Shown one piece after another: positions 8,738 to 17,386 of a DNA stretch of 64,000 bases. Each line of letters starts with the position of its first letter. The first letter of the stretch is position 1. Made by a program: the position numbers and the translations under genes. The notes under the pieces are model-generated. The model was given only the letters and a program-made list of their open reading frames with translations. It was not told the origin of the DNA and searched no databases. The stretch is from Cellulomonas sp. JH27-2 (GTDB lineage Bacteria > Actinomycetota > Actinomycetes > Actinomycetales > Cellulomonadaceae), in assembly GCF_014837175.1 (NCBI RefSeq), contig NZ_JACYFR010000003.1, positions 62,001 to 126,000 of the forward strand. Reading direction: 5' to 3'.

Positions 8738-9475
8738 ATGGACCCGTCCTACAGTCTCGCGACGCGGATGGCCTGCGAGTTCATCGGCACGGCGATCCTC
8801 ATCATCCTGGGCAACGGCACCGTCGCGAACGTCCACCTCAGGGGGTCCAAGGGCTACGGCGGGGGCTGGTCACTGATCGCGATGGGCTACGGGTTCGGCG
8901 TGATGATCCCGGCGGTGATGTTCGGCGGGATCAGCGGCAACCACATCAACCCGGCCTTCACGCTCGGCCTGGCCACGTGGGGGCTGTTCCCGTGGTCGGA
9001 CGTCGCGCCGTACATCGTGGCGCAGATGCTCGGCGCCATGGCCGGCCAGCTCGCCATCGTCGTGACCCACAAGCCGTACTACGACCGCACGACGAACCCC
9101 GACGACGTGCTGGCCACCTTCTCGACGATGAACGCCGCGATGTCCCGGCTCAACGGGTTCGCCAACGAGCTGCTCGGCTCGGTGGTCCTGTTCTCGTGCG
9201 CGCTCGCGCTGGTCCACTCACCGCTGACGGAGGACGAGCCGGGCGTCGCGCACGTGGCGATCGGATTCCTGGTCTGGGGACTCGTCGCGGGGCTCGGCGG
9301 GCCGACGGGCCCCGCGCTCAACCCCGCCCGCGACCTGGGCCCGCGCGTCGTGCACGCGCTGGTGCCTCTGAAGAACAAGGGCGGGTCCGACTTCCGCTAC
9401 GGCTGGGTGCCGGTCGCGGCGCCGATCCTCGCCGGAGTGATCGGCGTGGGCGGCTGGAAGCTGCTGCTCGGCTGA
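8738..9475 (+). CDS. MIP family aquaglyceroporin (glycerol facilitator type)
   Basis: This 245-residue channel of the major intrinsic protein family has both half-helix motifs: NPA at 71-73 (GNHINPAFTLG) and NPARD at 195-199 (GPALNPARDLGPR). The Asp directly after NPAR is typical of glycerol facilitators rather than strict water channels, so glycerol or small-polyol uptake is likely. Six hydrophobic segments are visible. The stop abuts the stop of the convergent deazaflavin gene (9475/9476). No glycerol kinase gene is adjacent. Confidence 0.9.
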   Translation: MDPSYSLATRMACEFIGTAILIILGNGTVANVHLRGSKGYGGGWSLIAMGYGFGVMIPAVMFGGISGNHINPAFTLGLATWGLFPWSDVAPYIVAQMLGAMAGQLAIVVTHKPYYDRTTNPDDVLATFSTMNAAMSRLNGFANELLGSVVLFSCALALVHSPLTEDEPGVAHVAIGFLVWGLVAGLGGPTGPALNPARDLGPRVVHALVPLKNKGGSDFRYGWVPVAAPILAGVIGVGGWKLLLG

Positions 9476-9910
9476 TCAGGCCGGGGTCAGCACGAAGACC
9501 GGGATGAGCCGGTCGGTCTTGGTCTGGTAGCTCGCGTAGTCGGGCCACGCCGCGACGGACCGCTCCCACCACTGCTCGCGCTCGGCACCGCTGACCTCGC
9601 GGGCGACGAAGTCGCGCCGGACCGCGCCGTCCTGCAGCTCGACCTGCGGGTTCGCGACGAGGTTGTGGTACCAGAGCGGGTGCTCGGGGGCCCCACCCTT
9701 CGACGCGACCACGGCGTACTCGCCGTCGTGCTCCACGCGCATCAGTGGCGTCTTGCGGAGCTTGTTGCTGGTGGCCCCCAGCGTCCACAGGACGATGATC
9801 GGCTTGCCGCGCATCGTGTTCCCCTCGCGGCCGTCGGTGGCCTCGAAGAGCTCGACCTGCTCGCGGGCGTGGTCGGACGTGCTGGGCTGGTACTCGGCGG
9901 TGATCGGCAT
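9476..9910 (-). CDS. Nitroreductase/deazaflavin-dependent oxidoreductase (Ddn-like)
   Basis: This 144-residue protein belongs to the split-beta-barrel family that uses F420 in actinobacteria (Ddn-like). Readable motifs are [36 protein letters not shown] and [17 protein letters not shown] start at MPIT (9910) because the upstream extension is low-complexity and atypical. About 200 bases upstream (9911-10119) hold no gene I can support. Confidence 0.87.
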   Translation of the reverse strand: MPITAEYQPSTSDHAREQVELFEATDGREGNTMRGKPIIVLWTLGATSNKLRKTPLMRVEHDGEYAVVASKGGAPEHPLWYHNLVANPQVELQDGAVRRDFVAREVSGAEREQWWERSVAAWPDYASYQTKTDRLIPVFVLTPA

Positions 9911-10119
9911 GCAGTGCGCAACCCCCCGGGCGGCGGCCCGCATTCCCTGGCCACCGGTGCCACGCCTTCACACCGTCCAGGCCGTCGTTGGTGAGGTAGC
10001 CAGGCTCAGGCCCCTGGAGCGGGATGCCGAGACCGCCGTCCGACCAGCAACCGACCGACGACTGGTCACGGGTGAGGGGACCGACGCCACGAACGAGATT
10101 TCGATCGCGCCGGCCTGGC

Positions 10120-10842
10120 TCACGCCTCCGACAGGGCCCGCGCTCGCAGCAGCACCGCGTCGAGCATCGCGGGCGTGAGCCGGCCGGTGAAGGTGTTCTG
10201 CTGGCTGACGTGGAAGCAGCCGAGCAGGGTCAGGGTGCGTCCGTCACGCCCGACGACGAGCTCGACGCCGTGCCCGAAGGAAGGCAGCGGACGCGGCACC
10301 GACCAGCCCAGCTCGCGCAGCGTCGTCAGCAGCGCCTGCCAGCCGAACCCGCCCAGCACCACCGCGACCACCGGTTGGACCAGCTCGAGCTCGCGCGCCA
10401 GGAACGGGGCGCAACGGCGGCGCTCGTCGGGCGTCGGCTTGTTGGCCGGCGGCGCGCAGTGCACGGGGGCGGTGGTGCGGATGTCGGTCAGCGTCAGGCC
10501 GTCGCCGATGCGCGTCGACGTGGCCTGCGACGCGAAGCCGGTGCGGTGCATCGCGGCGAACAGGAAGTCGCCGGATCGGTCGCCGGTGAACATGCGACCC
10601 GTGCGGTTGGCGCCGTGCGCGGCCGGCGCGAGCCCCACGACCATGACGCGCGCGGCCGGGTCGCCGAAGCTCGGCACCGGTCGCGCCCAGTAGTCGTCGT
10701 CCCGGAAGGCCGCCCGACGCACGTGCCCGACCTCCTCACGCCACGCCACCAGCCGTGGGCACGCGCGGCACGCCACGACGTCCGCGTCGAGCGCCGCGAG
10801 CGAGTCGGCCTCCTGCGGTCCAGCCCGCTTCGCACCGGCCAT
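10120..10842 (-). CDS. Uracil-DNA glycosylase family 5 (UdgB-like, Fe-S)
   Basis: This 240-residue protein removes uracil and other deaminated bases from DNA. It has the family-5 first motif, GLAPAAHGANRTGRMF, at 70-85, which lacks the catalytic Asp used by family 1. The late motif CFHVSQQNTFTGRLT is near residue 210. Cys25, Cys28, Cys129 and Cys144 are placed as in the Fe-S cluster of this family. The start overlaps the stop of the YciO-like gene by one base (TGATG), so the two are translationally coupled. A GC-rich genome is prone to C-to-U damage, in keeping with the role. Confidence 0.93.
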   Translation of the reverse strand: MAGAKRAGPQEADSLAALDADVVACRACPRLVAWREEVGHVRRAAFRDDDYWARPVPSFGDPAARVMVVGLAPAAHGANRTGRMFTGDRSGDFLFAAMHRTGFASQATSTRIGDGLTLTDIRTTAPVHCAPPANKPTPDERRRCAPFLARELELVQPVVAVVLGGFGWQALLTTLRELGWSVPRPLPSFGHGVELVVGRDGRTLTLLGCFHVSQQNTFTGRLTPAMLDAVLLRARALSEA

Positions 10843-11459
10843 CAGAACCGGTCGGGGTCTCCCGCGCCCTCACGCACGACCTCCGGGCCGCCGCTGGTCC
10901 AGTCGACGACCGTCGTCGGGACCATGCCGCAGTCCCCCGCGTCGACCACGGCGTCCAGGTCGTGGTCCAGCTCCTCCTTGATCTGCCAGCCCTCCGTCAT
11001 GGGCCACTCGTGCCCCGGCATCAGCAGCGTGCTGGACAGCAGCGGCTCGCCGAGCTCGCGCAGGATCGCCAGCGCCACCGGGTGATCGGGGATGCGCACC
11101 CCTACCGACCGCTTCTTCGCGTGCGCAAGCCGGCGCGGGACCTCCGGCGTCGCGGGCAGGATGAACGTGTACGGTCCCGGTGTCGCGGACTTGATAGCGC
11201 GGAACGCGTTGTTGTCGAGGTGGACGAGCTGTCCCAGCTGCGCGAACTCCGCGCACACGAGCGTGAAGTGGTGCGTGTCGTCGAGGTGCCGGATCCGACG
11301 GATGCGCTCTGCGCCGTCGTGGTTCCCCATGCGCGTGCCCAGCGCGTAGCAGGAGTCCGTCGGGTAGGCGATGACGCCGTCGCGACGCAGGAGGTCGACG
11401 ACCTGCCCGATCGACCGCGGCTGCGGGTCGACGGGATGGACGTCCAGGTAGCGCGCCAT
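10842..11459 (-). CDS. YciO/Sua5-type threonylcarbamoyl-AMP synthase family protein
   Basis: This 205-residue protein shows the YrdC/Sua5 fold, with GVIAYPTDSCYALGTR near the N-terminus, the KSATPGPYTFILPAT stretch, and KKRSVGVRIPDHPVA. TsaC/Sua5 enzymes make the threonylcarbamoyl-AMP used for the t6A modification of tRNA. The short form with SIGQVV at the start is closer to YciO, whose physiological role is less certain. The gene is first in a two-gene unit with udg. No second TsaC gene is in the window, so which paralogue makes t6A cannot be judged here. Confidence 0.88.
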   Translation of the reverse strand: MARYLDVHPVDPQPRSIGQVVDLLRRDGVIAYPTDSCYALGTRMGNHDGAERIRRIRHLDDTHHFTLVCAEFAQLGQLVHLDNNAFRAIKSATPGPYTFILPATPEVPRRLAHAKKRSVGVRIPDHPVALAILRELGEPLLSSTLLMPGHEWPMTEGWQIKEELDHDLDAVVDAGDCGMVPTTVVDWTSGGPEVVREGAGDPDRF

Positions 11460-11564
11460 GCCACCGAGGTTAGCGACGGGCTCGGGCTCGCGCGCCCGGA
11501 ACGGGAGCGGCCCCCGAACTCCCCTGCTCGGGAGGTCGGTGGCCGTTCCGGCCTGTGGATCGCG

Positions 11565-12566
11565 TCAGGCGGCGTCGAGGATGTCGACGACGAAGACGAG
11601 CGTCGAGTTGGCCGGGATCGTGCCCGACTCCTTGTCGCCGTAGCCCTTGTCCGGCGGCACGACGAGCAGCACCTGGCTACCGACGGTCTGCCCGACGAGG
11701 CCCTCGTTCCAGCCCGTGATGACCTGACCCTGACCGATGTTCTGCACCGCGTAGGTGGACGGGTCGCGGTCCCACGACGAGTCGAACGCGGTGCCGTCCC
11801 ACAGCCAGCCGGAGTACTTCACCGTGACCGTCTGGCCTGCCTCGACCTTGGGCCCGGAGCCCTTGATCAGCGGCTGGACCACCAGCGAGGTCGGCTTGTC
11901 GGCCTTCGACGGCGTGATGGAAGGCTTGCCCTTCGAGTCCAGCGTGATGGTCGGCAGACCGTCCTTCGGCGCCTGCTTCTCGCCGGTCGCGCGGTCCGGG
12001 ACGACCTTCGCGTCGGTCACCTCGAGCACGTAGACGTTGGTCTGCGGCGCGCCGGTGGCAGTGCCGTCGGCAGTCTCCGGCGAGGCGACGACGACGCGCG
12101 TACCGACGTGCTTGCCGACGAGCTCCTTCTCCAGGTTCTCGTTGATGCTGCCGAGCAGGAGGGCCTGCTCCTTGTCCGGGTACGTGGAACCGAGGGTCTT
12201 GCCATCGGCTCCCGAGACGGCGAGCTGGAGGACGCTGAGGCGCTCACCGGCCTTGATCTCGTCTCCCTTGCCGTCGGACTCGTTGCGGATCACCAGGGCA
12301 CCCACGGTGAACGGCGTCTCGGGCAGCGTGACCTTGGGCTCCTTGCCCGTCTCGCCGGTGACCTTGATCTTGGCCACGGCGGCGACGTCCTCGGCGCTCG
12401 CGGTCGGCGCGGCGGTCGTGGTCGGCTCTGCCGACGCGCTCGCGGTCGACGAGGCCGACGGGCTGCTCGACGCGTCGTCGTCGGTGCTGCACGCGACCAG
12501 CGTGACGGCCATCGTCAGGGTGAGGGCTCCGGCGGCCAGGCCGCGGGCTCGAGTCGTGCGGCGCAC
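11565..12566 (-). CDS. FKBP-type peptidyl-prolyl cis-trans isomerase, lipoprotein
   Basis: This 333-residue exported prolyl isomerase has a lipoprotein signal with the lipidated Cys at residue 26 (VTLVAC), then a Ser/Ala/Thr linker. Two FKBP-like domains follow: a diverged one (about 70-165) and a canonical one (about 222-332) with VTVKYSGWLWDGTAFDSSW, the VITGWNEGL helix and IPANSTLVFVVDILD. Only the second has the usual active-site residues. It should help fold exported proteins at the outer face of the membrane. The start is GTG. It stands alone, with about 100 bases on either side. Confidence 0.92.
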   Translation of the reverse strand: MRRTTRARGLAAGALTLTMAVTLVACSTDDDASSSPSASSTASASAEPTTTAAPTASAEDVAAVAKIKVTGETGKEPKVTLPETPFTVGALVIRNESDGKGDEIKAGERLSVLQLAVSGADGKTLGSTYPDKEQALLLGSINENLEKELVGKHVGTRVVVASPETADGTATGAPQTNVYVLEVTDAKVVPDRATGEKQAPKDGLPTITLDSKGKPSITPSKADKPTSLVVQPLIKGSGPKVEAGQTVTVKYSGWLWDGTAFDSSWDRDPSTYAVQNIGQGQVITGWNEGLVGQTVGSQVLLVVPPDKGYGDKESGTIPANSTLVFVVDILDAA

Positions 12567-12670
12567 GAGGGACTCCGTCGTTCGGGGGTTCCACCCCGGG
12601 CGACGAGGCGGCGGACCCGTGCACGGTACGCGATCAACCTGGACGCGCGCTGAGCGGTTTCACCCGGTGA

Positions 12671-13375
12671 TCACGCGCCGATCGCCCGGTTCGTGCCGTG
12701 GCCGACCTTGCGGCCGCTCACGGCGATGTCCGCCCGAGATCCGGCCTGCGCGCCCGCGTCCCACCCGCGGCCCGTCAGGCGACGCGTCGACTGACGCACG
12801 TGCGGGAACTCTCGCGCGACCGCGGCACCGACCCGCGCACCTCGCTCGGCGACCACGAGCGCGCTGGACGTCCCCTCCGACTCGGCCTCGGTGAGCACCT
12901 CGGCGTAGAAGGCGGCGAGCCGCCGGGCGACGACCATCGTGAAACCCGCGGCGAACGCGCGCTTGTCGGCGGGGCGGCCACCGTGCGCCGCCATCTCGGT
13001 GAGCATCTGCGGCTCGAGCGAGTCGGCCAGGACCGTCGCCATCGACACGTCGGCCGCGAACCCGAACGCGACGAGCTCCGTGACCGTTCCGCGGCGCACC
13101 CGCAGCGCCTGGCAGCCGAAGGCCGCGTACACGGCGGAGCGCAACGAGATCCGGTCCAGCACCCAGGAGCCCGTCATGGGTGTGTCGACCCGGACCGGCT
13201 CGTGAGCCTGCTCGTGCGTCATGCGCACGGCGGCCTCGTCGAGGCTGTGCCGCAGCATCAGCTTCTCGGCGCGTGCCCGGGCCAGCTCCCGTTCCGGCTG
13301 GTGCGGTGAGCCGCCGTCCGCGATCGCCAGCAGCGTGCGGATGAGCGCGAGCCGCTCGTCGTCGGACTTGGGCAT
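12671..13375 (-). CDS. DUF2786 domain-containing protein
   Basis: This 234-residue protein has an N-terminal DUF2786 segment (about residues 5-50: RLALIRTLLAIADGG, then AEKLMLRHSLDEA). A longer region with ARRLAAFYAEVLTE and a C-terminal basic tail with Gly-Arg stretches follow. DUF2786 proteins are widespread in actinobacteria and phages; their function is unknown. The ATG at 13375 gives a typical N-terminus (MPKSDDERL). The upstream frame stays open but has no family resemblance. Confidence 0.8.
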   Translation of the reverse strand: MPKSDDERLALIRTLLAIADGGSPHQPERELARARAEKLMLRHSLDEAAVRMTHEQAHEPVRVDTPMTGSWVLDRISLRSAVYAAFGCQALRVRRGTVTELVAFGFAADVSMATVLADSLEPQMLTEMAAHGGRPADKRAFAAGFTMVVARRLAAFYAEVLTEAESEGTSSALVVAERGARVGAAVAREFPHVRQSTRRLTGRGWDAGAQAGSRADIAVSGRKVGHGTNRAIGA

Positions 13376-13473
13376 GGTCGTCCTCTCCAGATGGTGCGGG
13401 GCTGTCGGGCGGGTGCCGGTCGGGTGCCGGCGTGCGCGTCGCGTGAACCGTAGGTCGACGCACCGACACGACG

Positions 13474-13857
13474 TCAGCGGGCGTCGACCACCTGCAGGAT
13501 CGCTTCGAGGCCGACGAAGTCCGACACGTTGTGGGTGAGAAGGGCGGCACCGTGCGCGTGGGCGGTGGCTGCGATGAGGAGGTCCAAGCTGCGTGCGCGG
13601 GGTCGGCGACCGGCCTCGGCCACCGCGGCGGCGACCTGCCCGTAGCTCGCGGCGACGGCCGCGTCGACGGGCAGGGGGTCGAACTGACGCTCGACAAATG
13701 CGAGAACCCGCAGGCGCCGGGCTCTGTCGACGGAGTCCGCGGCTACCAGCACACCGAAGTGGAGCTCTGCGACGCTGACCGCGCTGACGGCGAGCTCGCC
13801 ATCGAGTGGCGCCAGCTCGCCCGCGACGAGGACGCTCGTGTCCAGGACGGCTCTCAT
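13474..13857 (-). CDS. VapC-like PIN domain toxin
   Basis: This 127-residue protein is a PIN-domain ribonuclease of the VapC type. The four acidic metal-binding positions are present: Asp6 (VLDTSVL), Glu31 (VAELHFG), Asp92 (SLDLLIAATA) and Asp113 (HNVSDF). Its ATG overlaps the antitoxin stop by four bases (ATGA), the usual coupling of a toxin-antitoxin operon with the antitoxin first. Free toxin would cleave RNA; the target is unknown. Confidence 0.92.
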   Translation of the reverse strand: MRAVLDTSVLVAGELAPLDGELAVSAVSVAELHFGVLVAADSVDRARRLRVLAFVERQFDPLPVDAAVAASYGQVAAAVAEAGRRPRARSLDLLIAATAHAHGAALLTHNVSDFVGLEAILQVVDAR

Positions 13858-14114
13858 GGCGTCGCGAACGGGTCACGCAGCCCGTGGTCGAGCTCGTCGT
13901 CGGCCGGCCGGTCGAGACGTGCATCCGTCCCGAGGACGTCGGCGATCTCGTCGTACGTCAACCACGTGCGCCGACCTGTCTGCGCGACGGCCGCGGGAAC
14001 GAGATCGGCGACGTGTCGACCGCTGACGGACACCTGCAGCCGCTCGCCGTTCTCGACGCGGCGCAGCAACGCGCTCGCGTTCTGACGCAGCTCGCGGACG
14101 CCGACGGTCTCCAT
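13854..14114 (-). CDS. Phd/YefM-family antitoxin
   Basis: This 86-residue protein starts METVGVRELRQNASALLRRV, the typical N-terminal DNA-binding part of Phd/YefM antitoxins. A YefM-like strand with GRHVADLVP follows, and then a disordered acidic tail that would wrap the VapC partner. The frame stays open upstream, but the family start is the ATG at 14114. A palindromic operator begins 12 bases upstream, consistent with autorepression by the antitoxin-toxin complex. Confidence 0.9.
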   Translation of the reverse strand: METVGVRELRQNASALLRRVENGERLQVSVSGRHVADLVPAAVAQTGRRTWLTYDEIADVLGTDARLDRPADDELDHGLRDPFATP

Positions 14115-14125
14115 GTCGGCCAACC

Positions 14126-14141
14126 GTAGCACTTGTGCTAC
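14126..14141. promoter_or_regulatory. Toxin-antitoxin operator (GTAGCAC-TT-GTGCTAC)
   Basis: A perfect inverted repeat with 7-base arms and a 2-base spacer ends 11 bases before the antitoxin ATG. On the minus strand its inner part runs into TACGGT, a plausible -10 element eight bases before the ATG. The transcript may therefore be leaderless and the operator would block RNA polymerase directly. Phd/YefM proteins bind such short palindromes. Confidence 0.8.
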
Positions 14142-14284
14142 AGCAGGCGATCGCGCTCGTGGGTTCATGCGACCATCCTGGCCGCAGGCCCTGACGAGCG
14201 GCCCGACGGCGTGCGGCTCTGGGGATGAGGCCGCACCGAGAGTGTGGCTGTGGTCGCGTCGGCGCGGGGACGTACGGTGGCGCG

Positions 14285-14842
14285 ATGCCCGACGACCCCA
14301 CCCGTGTCCTGACCGATCGCCTCGACCTGCGTCCCCCGCTCGAGACCGACCTCGACGGCCTCTTCGCCGTGACCAGCGACCCCCGGCTGTGGCAGCACTT
14401 CCCGACGCTGCGCCACACGTCGCCCGACCAGACCGTGACGCGGATCCGCGAGTGGGGCACCAGCTGGCGGGAGGCGGGTCTCGGCACCTGGGCCGTGCGG
14501 GAGCGTGGCGACGAGCGCATCGTCGGCAACGGCGGCTGCACGCTCGTCCGGGACACGTTCTGGAACCTGGGCTATCGCCTGGCTGTGGACGTGCAGGGGA
14601 AGGGCTATGCCACCGAGCTGTCGCGCGAGGCGATCCGCCGGGCGAACGACCTCGCGCCCGACGTTCCGGTGGTCGCGTACCTGCTCGAGCACAACACCGC
14701 GTCGGCCCGCGTCGCGGAGCGCGTCGGGCTGACTTTGGTGCACCGCGCGCCGGACAGCGGTAACCCCGACCCGGGCGCCGTCCGGCTGGTCTTCGCCGAC
14801 CGCCCTCTCGACGAGGTGCAGCTCGAGGCGACGCTGCGCTGA
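14285..14842 (+). CDS. GNAT family N-acetyltransferase (RimJ/RimL-like)
   Basis: This 185-residue protein begins with the RimJ/RimL-type pattern LTDRLDLRPPLETDLDGLF. It has the acetyl-CoA-binding core LGYRLAVDVQGKGYATELSREAI, whose VQGKGYA corresponds to the Q/RxxGxG/A pyrophosphate loop, and ends with the HNTASARVAERVGLTLVH helix-strand. The acceptor (protein N-terminus or small amine) cannot be told. I start at 14285; the 20 upstream codons are atypical. Confidence 0.88.
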   Translation: MPDDPTRVLTDRLDLRPPLETDLDGLFAVTSDPRLWQHFPTLRHTSPDQTVTRIREWGTSWREAGLGTWAVRERGDERIVGNGGCTLVRDTFWNLGYRLAVDVQGKGYATELSREAIRRANDLAPDVPVVAYLLEHNTASARVAERVGLTLVHRAPDSGNPDPGAVRLVFADRPLDEVQLEATLR

Positions 14843-14925
14843 GGCGGAGCTGGCCCAGGGCGGTGAGCCGGACCGGGCGGAGGGCGTAGGTTGGTCGGAA
14901 CGATTCGATGAAGCGAGGACGGTTC

Positions 14926-15996
14926 ATGGCTCCCATCAGGTTCGGCGTGATCGGCAGCGGCTGGCGCGCGGAGTTCTTCGTCCGCGTCGCGCGCCTGCTC
15001 CCGGAGCGGTTCACGTGCGTCGGCGTCGTCACGCGGTCCGCCGAGCGCGGACAGCAGGTCGAGCGCGAGTGGTCGGTGCCGACGGTCCGCACGGCGGCCG
15101 CGCTCGACCGCCCGGACTTCGTCGTCGTCGCGACGCCCTGGCCCGTGACGCCGGAGGCGACCGCCGAGCTGGTCTCGCGCGGCGTGCCCGTGCTCGCCGA
15201 GACCCCGCCCGCGCCGGACGCCGACGGGCTGCGGGCGCTGTGGCAGCAGGTGGGGGACTCCGGTCTGGTCCAGGTGGCCGAGCACAGCCCGTTCATGCCC
15301 GCGCACGCGGCCAGGATCGCGGCCGTCGAGGACGGGATCATCGGCACACCCACCTCTGTACAGATCTCGTCCACGCACCTGTACCACGCGGTCGGCCTCG
15401 TCCGCAGGCTGCTCCGCGTGGGCTTCGACGAGGTCTCCGTGCGAGCCGTGACCACCACGGCACCCCTGCTCGACCCGGTCGCCCGCGACGGCTTCACCGG
15501 CGCCATCGAGCCCCGCGACGCGTGGAACATCCTCGCGACGCTCGACTTCGGGGACGGCCGCAGCGCGCTGTACGACTTCACCGACAACCAGTGGCACAAC
15601 CCGCTGCGCACCAACCGGATCGTGGTCCGCGGTAGCCACGGGGAGATCGTCGACGACGCGGTCACGCGCTGGGTGGACGAGCGCACCGTCCTCACGTCGA
15701 CGTTCAACCGCCGCGTCTCCGGCCTCGAGCAGAACCTGGACGGCTTCGACCTGGAGCACATCTCCCTGGACGGCCGGGTGCGGTACCGCAACGAGTTCCA
15801 CGGCGCGCGCCTCGCCGACGACGACCTCGCCGTGGCCGGCCTCATGGCGGCGACCGCCGCGTGGGTGCGCGACGAGGGGCCGGCGCCGTATCCGCTCGCC
15901 GACGGTTGCCAGGACCACCTGCTGGGCCTGGCCATCGAGGAGGCGGCACGCACGGGCGAGCCCGTCCGGACCGTCGTCGAGCCCTGGGGCCGCTGA
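14926..15996 (+). CDS. Gfo/Idh/MocA family oxidoreductase
   Basis: This 356-residue NAD(P)-dependent dehydrogenase starts with a Rossmann fold, FGVIGSGWRAEFFVRVA. It continues with DFVVVATPWPVTPEATAELVSRGVPVLAETP, where the Glu in LAETP stands where the family usually has EKP, so the catalytic Lys is replaced. The substrate of such enzymes is commonly a sugar or cyclitol; none is indicated here. The start at 14926 has GCGAGGA upstream; an ATG at 14908 is also possible. Confidence 0.87.
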   Translation: MAPIRFGVIGSGWRAEFFVRVARLLPERFTCVGVVTRSAERGQQVEREWSVPTVRTAAALDRPDFVVVATPWPVTPEATAELVSRGVPVLAETPPAPDADGLRALWQQVGDSGLVQVAEHSPFMPAHAARIAAVEDGIIGTPTSVQISSTHLYHAVGLVRRLLRVGFDEVSVRAVTTTAPLLDPVARDGFTGAIEPRDAWNILATLDFGDGRSALYDFTDNQWHNPLRTNRIVVRGSHGEIVDDAVTRWVDERTVLTSTFNRRVSGLEQNLDGFDLEHISLDGRVRYRNEFHGARLADDDLAVAGLMAATAAWVRDEGPAPYPLADGCQDHLLGLAIEEAARTGEPVRTVVEPWGR

Positions 15997-16042
15997 GCAC
16001 GTTCGAGGTGCGGTCGACGCCCCGCGGGGTGAGCCTCGGAGC

Positions 16043-17020
16043 ATGACCCGATTCGGCTACACCCTCATGACCGAGCAGTCCGGCCCGCGCGAGCTCGTCG
16101 GCTACGCCCGGGACGCGGAGCAGGCGGGGTTCGACCTGCTCGTCTCCTCCGACCACTACTTCCCGTGGCTCGACAGCCAGGGTCACGCCCCGAACGCCTG
16201 GACCATGCTCGGCGCGGTGGCGCAGGTGACCAGCCGCGTCGAGCTCATGACGTACGTGACGTGCCCGACGATCCGGTACCACCCGGCCGTCGTCGCGCAG
16301 CAGGCCGCGACGCTGGCGCTGCTGTCGCAGGACCGGTTCGTGCTGGGTCTGGGCGCGGGCGAGAACCTCAACGAGCACGTCGTGGGCGAGCGCTGGCCGG
16401 CCGTCGGCGAGCGGCACGACATGCTGGAGGAGGCGATCACGATCATCCGCGGCCTGCTCGACGGCGAGCGGCTGACGTGGGAGGGCGACCACTTCCGCGT
16501 CGACCAGGCCCGGCTCTGGGACCTGCCGGAGCGGGCTGTCGAGATCGCGGTCGCGGTGAGCGGCGAACAGTCGGTCGAGCGCTTCGCCCCGCTCGCCGAC
16601 CATCTGGTGGCCGTGGAACCCGACGCCGACCTGGTCAGCCGGTGGGATGCCGAGCGCGCCGAGCCGTCTCGCAAGATCGGCCAGGTGCCCATCTGCTGGG
16701 ACCCCGACGAGGACGTCGCGGTGGCCCGGGCGCACGACCAGTTCCGCTGGTTCGGCGGCGGGTGGGGCGTCAACGCGGACCTGCCGACGACCGAGGGCTT
16801 CGCGGCCGCGAGCCAGTTCGTCCGGCCCGAGGACGTCGCCGGCTCGATCTCCTGCGGACCAGACCTCGACAAGCACGTGGAGGCCGTCGCCGCGTACTGG
16901 GAAGCCGGATTCACCGACGTCGCGATCGTCCAGATCGGCGACGAGGGCCAGCAGCGCTTCCTCGACGAGGCCGCGGAGCCGCTGCTGGCCGCGCTCCGCG
17001 ACGCATCGAAGGGACACTGA
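16043..17020 (+). CDS. LLM class F420-dependent oxidoreductase
   Basis: This 325-residue TIM-barrel enzyme belongs to the luciferase-like group that uses F420 (relatives of F420-dependent glucose-6-phosphate dehydrogenase). Recognisable are FGYTLMTEQSGPRELV, the SSDHYFPW motif, TCPTIRYHPAVVAQQAATLALLS and LGLGAGENLNEHVVG. The natural substrate is not known. The downstream 120-residue gene starts two bases after the stop, so the pair is probably one transcript. Confidence 0.88.
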   Translation: MTRFGYTLMTEQSGPRELVGYARDAEQAGFDLLVSSDHYFPWLDSQGHAPNAWTMLGAVAQVTSRVELMTYVTCPTIRYHPAVVAQQAATLALLSQDRFVLGLGAGENLNEHVVGERWPAVGERHDMLEEAITIIRGLLDGERLTWEGDHFRVDQARLWDLPERAVEIAVAVSGEQSVERFAPLADHLVAVEPDADLVSRWDAERAEPSRKIGQVPICWDPDEDVAVARAHDQFRWFGGGWGVNADLPTTEGFAAASQFVRPEDVAGSISCGPDLDKHVEAVAAYWEAGFTDVAIVQIGDEGQQRFLDEAAEPLLAALRDASKGH

Positions 17021-17022
17021 CC

Positions 17023-17385
17023 GTGGCCGTCACCAGCTTCCAGGACCTGCCGCTCGCCGACCGCGACCGTGAGTGGGACGGCGCCGCGGCGGAGAAGCGT
17101 GTGCGGGAGTGGGCAGGCGCGCAGGACGAGCCGAATGCGAAGTACCGCGACGCGCACGTCTGGTACGACGCCGACGCCAAGGAGAACTTCACCGCCTACA
17201 AGCTTCTGATCGCCGACGTCGTCGACGGTCGGCTGAAGGCGGTGCCGCGGGGCTTCTTCGCGGCGGCGGCGGTCATGCAGGGCTCCCGCGGAGGCGTGGA
17301 CCTGCCCGCCACGGACCGCGACCGGGTCAAGAGCCACCTGGCCAAGTACTACGCCAAGCTCGGCGAGACGCCGCCCTGGGAGTGA
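17023..17385 (+). CDS. Hypothetical protein with HLAKYY-type C-terminal motif
   Basis: This 120-residue protein ends VKSHLAKYYAKLGETPPWE. A similar tail occurs in some prohead-protease-like phage proteins and in small stand-alone actinobacterial proteins. The rest is charged and probably globular, and no catalytic motif is seen. It uses a GTG start two bases after the F420 enzyme stop with AAGGGA upstream, so it is likely translated from the same mRNA. No other phage gene is nearby, so I do not read it as prophage. Confidence 0.78.
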   Translation: MAVTSFQDLPLADRDREWDGAAAEKRVREWAGAQDEPNAKYRDAHVWYDADAKENFTAYKLLIADVVDGRLKAVPRGFFAAAAVMQGSRGGVDLPATDRDRVKSHLAKYYAKLGETPPWE

Positions 17386-17386
17386 G

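Noticed and set aside
9911..10119. Possible gene fragment on the minus strand (reads [14 protein letters not shown] in one frame)
   Set aside because: Too short, no start or recognised family, and it runs into the chosen N-terminus of the deazaflavin enzyme. I cannot support it as a gene or remnant.
14908..14925. Earlier ATG as start of the Gfo/Idh/MocA gene
   Set aside because: The later ATG at 14926 has GCGAGGA upstream and begins close to the Rossmann motif. The earlier start remains possible.
17023..17385. Prophage signature from the HLAKYY tail
   Set aside because: No other phage genes, integrase or attachment site lie nearby, so a prophage is not supported.
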